39,557 nt of DNA from Megasphaera cerevisiae DSM 20462 (GTDB lineage Bacteria > Bacillota > Negativicutes > Veillonellales > Megasphaeraceae): contig NZ_LEKT01000025.1 in the NCBI RefSeq assembly GCF_001045675.1, positions 1 to 39,557 on the forward strand, written 5' to 3'. Both the position numbers and the translations under genes were made by a program. Under the pieces are notes generated by a model. That model saw nothing but the letters and a program-made list of their open reading frames with translations. It ran no database searches and was not told the DNA's origin. Below are positions 34,294 to 39,557 of the stretch, piece by piece (the first letter of the stretch is position 1; each line of letters begins with the position of its first letter).

Positions 34294-35472
34294 ATGGAAT
34301 CCAAAGATCAAGAAGTTATTTCATTATGCCAGGAATTTATTCGTCAGCAAAGTTATTCCGGTCACGAAAACCATATGGCTCAAGTGCTTGCACAGTATAT
34401 GAAAACAAATGGATTTGACTCCGTATATACTGATAAATATGGAAATGTCATTGGCAGCATCAAAGGTAATCGCCCGGGTCCGAAGCTGCTGTTTGATGGT
34501 CACATGGACACGGTTCCCGTAGCGGATACTTCCGAATGGACTTATCCCCCGTTTGCCGCAGAAATCCATGACGGCAACATATATGGCCGCGGTACATCAG
34601 ACATGAAGGGCGCGCTGTCAGCTATGGCCGTTGGTGCCAAACGCTTCGCGCAAATTACCGGAAAGGATTTCGCCGGAGAAATTTTTATAGCAGGTGTTGT
34701 TCACGAAGAATGCTTTGAAGGTGTAGCTGCAAGAGAAATCAGCACATATGTCCAACCGGATTATGTTGTAATCGGAGAAGCCTCTCAGCTGAATCTAAAA
34801 ATTGGGCAGCGCGGCCGGGCAGAAATTATTGTCGAAACCTTTGGTACCTCTTGCCATTCTGCTAATCCGGAAAAGGGACTGAATGCTGTCTATCAAATGG
34901 CCCATGTCATCGAAGCCATTCAGACTCTGATTCCGCCTCATCATGATATTTTGGGAAACGGCATTCTCGAGCTGACAGATATTATTTCTTCTCCGTACCC
35001 AGGCGCATCTGTTGTACCCGATTATTGCCGAGTAACCTATGACCGGCGTCTTCTGGTTGGTGAAACAAAAGAAAGTGTCCTGCAGCCTCTGCAGGAATTG
35101 CTTCAAAATATGATGAAACAAGATGTATCGCTAAAAGTTCAGGTATCCTACAGCCAGGGCAGTGAACAGTGTTATACCGGCAATGAAATCAAGGCAGAAC
35201 GCTTTTTTCCCGGCTGGCTCTATGACACACAGGAGGCATTTATACAAGCTGCCTATCAAGAGCTGCGTCGGGATGGTTTTACTCCCCAAATCACACAATA
35301 TAATTTTTGCACCAATGGCAGCCACTATGCGGGCGAAGCCCACATCAAAACCTTGGGGCTGGGTCCATCAAGAGAAAATTTAGCTCATACAGTCAATGAA
35401 TATATCAGTATAGAACAACTTACTAAAGCCGTCAGCTGTTATACGGCACTGATGAAGGCTTTACTGAAATAA
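34294..35472 (+). CDS. M20-family amidohydrolase (ArgE/DapE/YgeY-like), second copy
   Basis: Zinc-dependent deacylase or dipeptidase. Metal ligands: DGHMDTVPV near residue 72, YGRGTSDMKGALS near 104, VHEECFEG near 145, and HTV near the C-terminus. Its sequence is closer to ArgE/DapE than to the YgeY copy at 26783 (GTSDMKG rather than GTSDQLG). 392 residues from the ATG at 34294, which AGGGGAG precedes by ten bases; a GTG at 34288 is possible. It starts 20 bases after dpaL2, so likely makes its substrate by removing an acyl or carbamoyl group. Confidence 0.88.
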   Translation: MESKDQEVISLCQEFIRQQSYSGHENHMAQVLAQYMKTNGFDSVYTDKYGNVIGSIKGNRPGPKLLFDGHMDTVPVADTSEWTYPPFAAEIHDGNIYGRGTSDMKGALSAMAVGAKRFAQITGKDFAGEIFIAGVVHEECFEGVAAREISTYVQPDYVVIGEASQLNLKIGQRGRAEIIVETFGTSCHSANPEKGLNAVYQMAHVIEAIQTLIPPHHDILGNGILELTDIISSPYPGASVVPDYCRVTYDRRLLVGETKESVLQPLQELLQNMMKQDVSLKVQVSYSQGSEQCYTGNEIKAERFFPGWLYDTQEAFIQAAYQELRRDGFTPQITQYNFCTNGSHYAGEAHIKTLGLGPSRENLAHTVNEYISIEQLTKAVSCYTALMKALLK

Positions 35473-35482
35473 TGCATAGACA

Positions 35483-35524
35483 CCTTCACGTGCTGCCGCC
35501 ATACCATAAGACAGCACGTGAAGG
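35483..35524 (+). terminator. Hairpin between the M20 gene and the symporter
   Basis: A perfect 13-bp inverted repeat, CCTTCACGTGCTG with CAGCACGTGAAGG, 16-base loop. It lacks a T run, so may only attenuate or protect the upstream RNA. The rest of the 191-base gap shows no convincing promoter. Confidence 0.6.
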
Positions 35525-35663
35525 TTACAATAAAACAGTATACGCAATGAAGCCAGCGATATCTTTTACCTGCCGCGCGGGGTACGGCATAAAAGCACTA
35601 TCTCTGGCTCATTTTGTATAAATTAAAAACTTATAAAATGATTTGAAATGAGGAGGAATTACT

Positions 35664-37124
35664 ATGCAGGTTTCATTTATTGTTATTACCGTGGTCATCA
35701 CGTATATGGTGCTGATGTTATTGGTCGGCTGGTATTCCAAAAATATGATCTCCGACAATAAGGATTTTATGGTCGCCGGCCGGCGGCTGGGTCCTATTCT
35801 GATGGCCGGAACGCTAGCCGCTACAGAAATCGGCGGCGGCAGTTCGCTGGGTGTAGTACAGCAGGGCATGGGAAAATTTGGCATCAGTTCAGCCTGGTAC
35901 GTTATTACCATGGGTATCGCTTTTGTTATTCTTACATTTCTGGCTCCCAAATTCCGAGCCGCTACCGTAAAAACCGTACCGGAATATTTTCGCCGCCGCT
36001 ATGGCAAACTTCCAGGAATTGTCACGGCTATTATCATGTTTCTTCCCCTCGTCGGTGCTACAGCAGCACAAATGATTGCCTCGGCTGTCATTTTATCAAC
36101 GATGGTTGGTATCAGTTTTCAATTTTCCGTTATTGTTATTTGTATTATTGTCACCATTTATTCTATTATGGGAGGCTTATGGAGCGTTACTCTGACGGAT
36201 TTTATTCAAGTATTTTTCATCGTCTTCGGTATGGCCGTCGCTATTCCCTATGCCCTGGGCTTAGCCGGTGGCTGGCAGAACGTGGTCGCTAACGTGCCGC
36301 CTCAGACCTTTGATATATTTAAAGGATACGATGCCGCAGATGTTATTTCTCTGACTATTATGTATGTAACCACCTTCACCGTAGGTCAGGAAGCGGTATC
36401 CCGCTACTATGCCGCCCGGGATGGCAAGGCCGCCCAGAAAGGTTCTATCCTGGCAGCGCTCATCAACTTCATATACGGGTTTATTCCGGCCATCCTCGGT
36501 ATTACCGTATTAGCCTTGATCAACATGGGCTCCTTTGATGCCTCCCTATTCAACGACGTCGGTTCCCGATACGCACTGCCTGTCCTGGCAATTCATGCCA
36601 TGCCGCCGCTGATTTGCGGTATCCTGTTTGCCGGCATCATTTCGGCAACCATGTCCAGTGCCAGTTCAGATTTACTAGGCGCAGGCTCTATTTTTGCCAA
36701 TGATATTTACCGCGAAATCATCAATCCCGCCGCTACGGATAATGACGTGATGAAGATTACGCGCATTACCATGGTATGCAGCGGTCTTTTATCTATGCTT
36801 GTCGCGCTGTTTAACACCTCCAGTATCATTACTATTTTGATGTTCTCGTTCACGTTACGTGCTGCCGGAGCTTTCTTTCCCTATGTACTGGGTCATTATT
36901 GGAAGGGCGCTTCTTGCGCCGGTACAATGGCATCGCTGGTCTGCGGTACTCTTATCGTCGTATATTTAGAACAATTTTCCAAGGGCTTGCTTTTTGGCGT
37001 TAAAATAGGGCAACCAATCCTGCCGGGATTAATTATCGGCTTTATTTCCTTCATTTTATTTTCTAAGTTTTTTCCGCCTCATACTCTGTCAACGGAATTG
37101 ACGCCGGACAAGCATGAATCGTAA
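35664..37124 (+). CDS. Sodium:solute symporter family (SSS) transporter
   Basis: A membrane carrier of 486 residues with about 13 hydrophobic segments, the SSS/SLC5 layout. KTVPEYFRRRYGK near residue 103 is the cytoplasmic loop seen in this family, and SATMSSASSDLLGAGSIFANDIY near residue 330 (quoted in part as SATMSSASSDLL) is the conserved helix carrying Na-site serines. GGAGG precedes the ATG. Placed between the M20 hydrolase and the D-aminoacylase, it probably imports their substrate, an acylated amino acid or peptide. The solute cannot be read from sequence. Confidence 0.9.
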   Translation: MQVSFIVITVVITYMVLMLLVGWYSKNMISDNKDFMVAGRRLGPILMAGTLAATEIGGGSSLGVVQQGMGKFGISSAWYVITMGIAFVILTFLAPKFRAATVKTVPEYFRRRYGKLPGIVTAIIMFLPLVGATAAQMIASAVILSTMVGISFQFSVIVICIIVTIYSIMGGLWSVTLTDFIQVFFIVFGMAVAIPYALGLAGGWQNVVANVPPQTFDIFKGYDAADVISLTIMYVTTFTVGQEAVSRYYAARDGKAAQKGSILAALINFIYGFIPAILGITVLALINMGSFDASLFNDVGSRYALPVLAIHAMPPLICGILFAGIISATMSSASSDLLGAGSIFANDIYREIINPAATDNDVMKITRITMVCSGLLSMLVALFNTSSIITILMFSFTLRAAGAFFPYVLGHYWKGASCAGTMASLVCGTLIVVYLEQFSKGLLFGVKIGQPILPGLIIGFISFILFSKFFPPHTLSTELTPDKHES

Positions 37125-37220
37125 TACCAGAAACTATTATTAATATTCAAAACAACGATCAGAAACCGGCACTTTATTGTTATTCTCTGCCGGCACTACA
37201 GCAGAAAGGATTTCAAAACC

Positions 37221-38825
37221 ATGAAAATTTTATTCAAAAACGGCCTGATTATAGATGGCAGCGGCCAACAGCCCTACAAGGGAAATATTCTGATCAGCGA
37301 GGACACGATTACCGCAGCCGGCAATGTCCTGATTCATGATGCGGACCTGGAAATTGATCTAAATGGTTTAGCCGCTGCGCCAGGCTTTATTGATACCCAT
37401 AGTCACAGTGACCTGCAGGTTCTCTCCAAACCACAGATTCTGCCCAAAATCATGCAGGGCGTCACCACGGAAGTGCTGGGGCAGGACGGTATTTCCATGG
37501 CGCCGCTGCCATCTCAATACATTGAACCATGGCGGGAAAATTTAGCCGGTCTCGACGGTGAAAGCAATGACATTGACTGGCATTACGCTACGACTGCCAA
37601 TTATCTTTCCATGATCAGCACTGCCCAGCCAGGTCCTAACGAATGCTATTTAGTCCCGCATGGAAATATCCGCATGGAAGCCATGGGTCTTGATGACCGC
37701 CGGCCTACAGCAGCAGAGCTGCAAGCGATGTGCCGTATTGTACAGCGGAAAATGGAAAGCGGCGCCGTCGGTTTATCGTCCGGCCTAATCTACATGCCCT
37801 GCGCATATAGTCATACGCAAGAACTCATCGAAATATGCAAAGTTGTTGCAAAATATAATGGTCTTTTTGTTGTTCATCAGCGCAGCGAAGCCGATACAAT
37901 CCTTGATTCCATGAAAGAAATTATTGAAATCGGCAGACAATCCGGTGTTCAAATTCATTTTTCTCATTTCAAGGTATGCGGACGAAAAAACTGGAAGTAT
38001 ATTGATGATATGCTGCGCCTGCTGGATGAAGGAAAACGAGAAGGCATTTCGATTTCCTTTGATCAATATCCGTATGTCGCCGGCAGCACTATGCTGGGCG
38101 TAATCCTGCCGCCATGGGTCTATGACGGAGGAACAGAGGCGGCATTGAAACGTCTGAAGGAATCCAGCTTGCGTCAGCGTATGATCCAAGATATGGAACA
38201 AGGTATTTCCGGCTGGGATGATTTTATTGATTTTGCCGGATTGTCCGGTATTTACGTAACCAGTGTAAAACACAAACGAAATGAAAATGTTATTGGGCTA
38301 AATCTTGTACAATTAGGCAAGCTGCGAAATACAGACCCTTATAATGCCACATTTGATTTACTTCTGGACGAAGACAATGCCGTAGGTATGGTCGATTTCT
38401 ATGGCACAGAAGACCACGTCAAACGTTTTTTGCAACGCCCGGAAATGAATGCCTGCACAGATGGACTGTTAAACGGCAAGCCACATCCGCGAGTCTATGG
38501 CGCTTTTCCCCGTATTCTAGGAAAATATGTGCGGAAAGAAAATACCCTTTCCCTGCCGGAGGCAGTATATAAAATGACAAAAAAAGCTGCTGATACCTTT
38601 CATATTCATAAGCGAGGACAGATACAATCCGGATATTATGCCGATCTTACAATTTTCAACAAAGATACTGTCATAGATAATGGCACCTTTACCAATCCCA
38701 TGCAGTATCCCAGCGGCATAGCCTATGTTATGGTCAACGGCATTATGGCAGTAGAGCAAGGGCAATATATGAATCAGCGCAGCGGCAAGGTACTTCGTAA
38801 GCAGGGCCGGGAGGTAAAAGCCTGA
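37221..38825 (+). CDS. D-aminoacylase/N-acyl-D-amino-acid deacylase family protein
   Basis: Metal-dependent amidohydrolase that removes an acyl group from D-amino acids in known members. Seen: FIDTHSHSDL near residue 56 (metal histidines), GVTTEVLGQDG near 80-90 with the family's cysteine position filled otherwise, HFSHFKVCG near 245, and ACTDG followed by HPRVYGAFPRILGKYVR near 415-440, a signature of this family. 534 residues, normal. AGGA precedes the ATG, 96 bases after the symporter. It is the last gene of the second module. Other related amidohydrolases (dihydroorotase-like) cannot be wholly excluded. Confidence 0.88.
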   Translation: MKILFKNGLIIDGSGQQPYKGNILISEDTITAAGNVLIHDADLEIDLNGLAAAPGFIDTHSHSDLQVLSKPQILPKIMQGVTTEVLGQDGISMAPLPSQYIEPWRENLAGLDGESNDIDWHYATTANYLSMISTAQPGPNECYLVPHGNIRMEAMGLDDRRPTAAELQAMCRIVQRKMESGAVGLSSGLIYMPCAYSHTQELIEICKVVAKYNGLFVVHQRSEADTILDSMKEIIEIGRQSGVQIHFSHFKVCGRKNWKYIDDMLRLLDEGKREGISISFDQYPYVAGSTMLGVILPPWVYDGGTEAALKRLKESSLRQRMIQDMEQGISGWDDFIDFAGLSGIYVTSVKHKRNENVIGLNLVQLGKLRNTDPYNATFDLLLDEDNAVGMVDFYGTEDHVKRFLQRPEMNACTDGLLNGKPHPRVYGAFPRILGKYVRKENTLSLPEAVYKMTKKAADTFHIHKRGQIQSGYYADLTIFNKDTVIDNGTFTNPMQYPSGIAYVMVNGIMAVEQGQYMNQRSGKVLRKQGREVKA

Positions 38826-38872
38826 TGAGGTATACGCGTAATGAATCGATTATTCTCTGAAAATACATTATT

Positions 38873-38926
38873 ATCATACGAAACAGGAGATTCTTATGAA
38901 GAATCTCCTGTTTCGTATGATACCGT
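38873..38926 (+). terminator. Terminator with a long perfect inverted repeat after the D-aminoacylase gene
   Basis: Arms of 23 bp (38873-38895 and 38899-38921) around ATG, no mismatch, followed by CCGTTTTT. Unusually long for a terminator. Between it and the rRNA terminator (38927-39098) I see no gene or clear signal. Confidence 0.75.
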
Positions 38927-39098
38927 TTTTCAGAACCGCAACTGCCGCAACGTAAAAAAATGCCTATCAGCTCTCCATACACCCTATCAAAAAGCAACAT
39001 ACTGTGCCTTTGACAGCAGAGTGCTATTCTGAGCCGCCTACGGCAGCCTCGCCGGGAAGCAAATACCGGAATATATATAGTATATGTTTCATAAAACA

Positions 39099-39134
39099 AA
39101 AGACACGCACAATGCAATCACTGTGCGTGTCTTT
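39099..39134 (-). terminator. Terminator of the rRNA operon
   Basis: Perfect 13-bp repeat AAAGACACGCACA (39099-39111) with TGTGCGTGTCTTT (39122-39134). On the minus strand it follows the 5S gene and runs into TTTTGTTTT. Confidence 0.9.
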
Positions 39135-39143
39135 TCTGCTGAA

Positions 39144-39257
39144 TCAGCGGCTTCCTATCCTCCCGGGGCGCTTCCACCCAAGTACTTTCGGCGTTTGCAG
39201 GCTTAACTGCTGTGTTCGGTATGGGAACAGGTGGATCCCTGCAGCCATCACCACTGA
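39144..39257 (-). rRNA. rrf: 5S ribosomal RNA
   Basis: On the minus strand it contains the conserved GTTCCCATACCGAACA and GTTAAGC segments. The ends TCAGTGG and CCGCTGA pair as helix I, which sets the limits to within a few bases. About 114 bases, normal. It is the last gene of an rRNA operon read leftward. Confidence 0.93.
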
Positions 39258-39365
39258 ATTCGTTTCAGGATTCGTATCCTGACAACTACATCGAAAAGTA
39301 TTTCGGATCTTAACTACCCGTCTAACTCTTACACCATCTACATGGTTCTTTCTATTGCTTCTTTG

Positions 39366-39557
39366 CTTAAGTCAAGTCCTCGGTCTATTAGTACCGGTCC
39401 GCTCCATACATTACTGTACGTCCACTCCCGGCCTATCTACCATGTCGTCTTCATGGGACCTTACTTACTTTCGTAATGAGAAACCTCATCTCTAGGCTGG
39501 TTTCACGCTTAGATGCTTTCAGCGTTTATCCGTCCCGAACGTAGCTACCCAGCTGCA
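39366..39557 (-). rRNA. rrl: 23S ribosomal RNA, 3' end (partial)
   Basis: The minus strand from the window edge reads as the 3' end of 23S, including GGTACTAATAGACCGAGGAC shortly before the end and GGATAAACGCTGAAAGCATC further in. The gene runs beyond 39557. The 3' limit is approximate. No tRNA lies in the spacer of about 108 bases before 5S. Confidence 0.93.

Noticed and set aside
35600-35640. Sigma-54 promoter before the SSS symporter
   Set aside because: TGGCTC and TTG are present but two bases too close for the -24/-12 spacing, and the nearby regulator lacks the AAA+ domain.
38743-39117. A 124-codon minus-strand reading frame near the rRNA operon
   Set aside because: It runs across the D-aminoacylase end and the 23-bp terminator palindrome, has a cysteine- and arginine-rich composition and no ribosome site.
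1-39557. CRISPR array, prophage or insertion sequence
   Set aside because: No regularly spaced repeats, transposase, integrase or phage structural genes were seen.

Overview
The window looks like chromosome from an anaerobic, selenium-using Bacillota. A Veillonellaceae/Negativicutes-type organism (Megasphaera-like) is my best guess, not a firm call. The evidence is mid-range base composition, strong GGAGG ribosome sites, Rho-independent terminators, Sec-type formate dehydrogenase, selenium-dependent molybdenum hydroxylase genes, and purine/diaminopropionate catabolism typical of gut anaerobes. The right edge runs into an rRNA operon read leftward (3' end of 23S, then 5S).

Region 1 (61-8994, minus strand) is one tightly packed operon of about 9 kb for molybdenum. 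It runs modE-like regulator, MoeA-like protein, moaC, moaA, MOSC-mogA fusion, modA, modB, modC, xdhC, yqeC, mocA, then a terminator. It imports molybdate, builds molybdopterin and matures MCD-type cofactor for xanthine dehydrogenase-type enzymes. Region 2 (9391-14199, plus strand) is divergent: a mobA-mobB fusion for MGD-type cofactor, a selenocysteine-containing fdhF (UGA at codon 147 followed by a SECIS-like hairpin) and moeA. A bidirectional terminator separates it from region 3.

Region 3 (14275-24231, minus strand) is ssnA-ygfK-hyuA-xdhD-yqeB-fdhD, a selenium-dependent xanthine dehydrogenase/purine operon. Region 4 (24584-31767, plus strand) is a YheO/DauR-type regulator, dpaL (ygeX), ygeY, ygeW, yqeA (carbamate kinase) and an NCS2 permease. 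Regions 3 and 4 together hold the gene set associated with anaerobic uric acid/purine breakdown in gut bacteria: purine entry, ring hydroxylation and opening, 2,3-diaminopropionate to pyruvate and ammonia, and carbamoyl phosphate to ATP.

Region 5 (32296-38825, plus strand) is a second, apparently separate module: a YgeV/PrdR-like sensor fused directly to a Fis-type HTH without the AAA+ domain, a second dpaL, a second M20 amidohydrolase, an SSS-family symporter and a D-aminoacylase-type deacylase. It looks like an uptake and deacylation route for an N-acylated amino acid feeding diaminopropionate ammonia-lyase. The substrate is not known from sequence.

The most interesting non-coding signals are: a candidate translational RNA switch in front of yqeB, where one anti-SD strand can pair with the SD or with either of two upstream strands; a structured 5' leader on the molybdenum operon whose predicted start coincides with the first stem; a terminator-containing leader before fdhF; and matching 13-bp palindromes in the two control regions around the YheO-type regulator. 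Protein oddities include a YgfK without its NAD(P)H-binding domain, an NCS2 permease lacking two normally acidic positions, an FdhD with a CxC instead of CGxCG motif, and the AAA+-less regulator.
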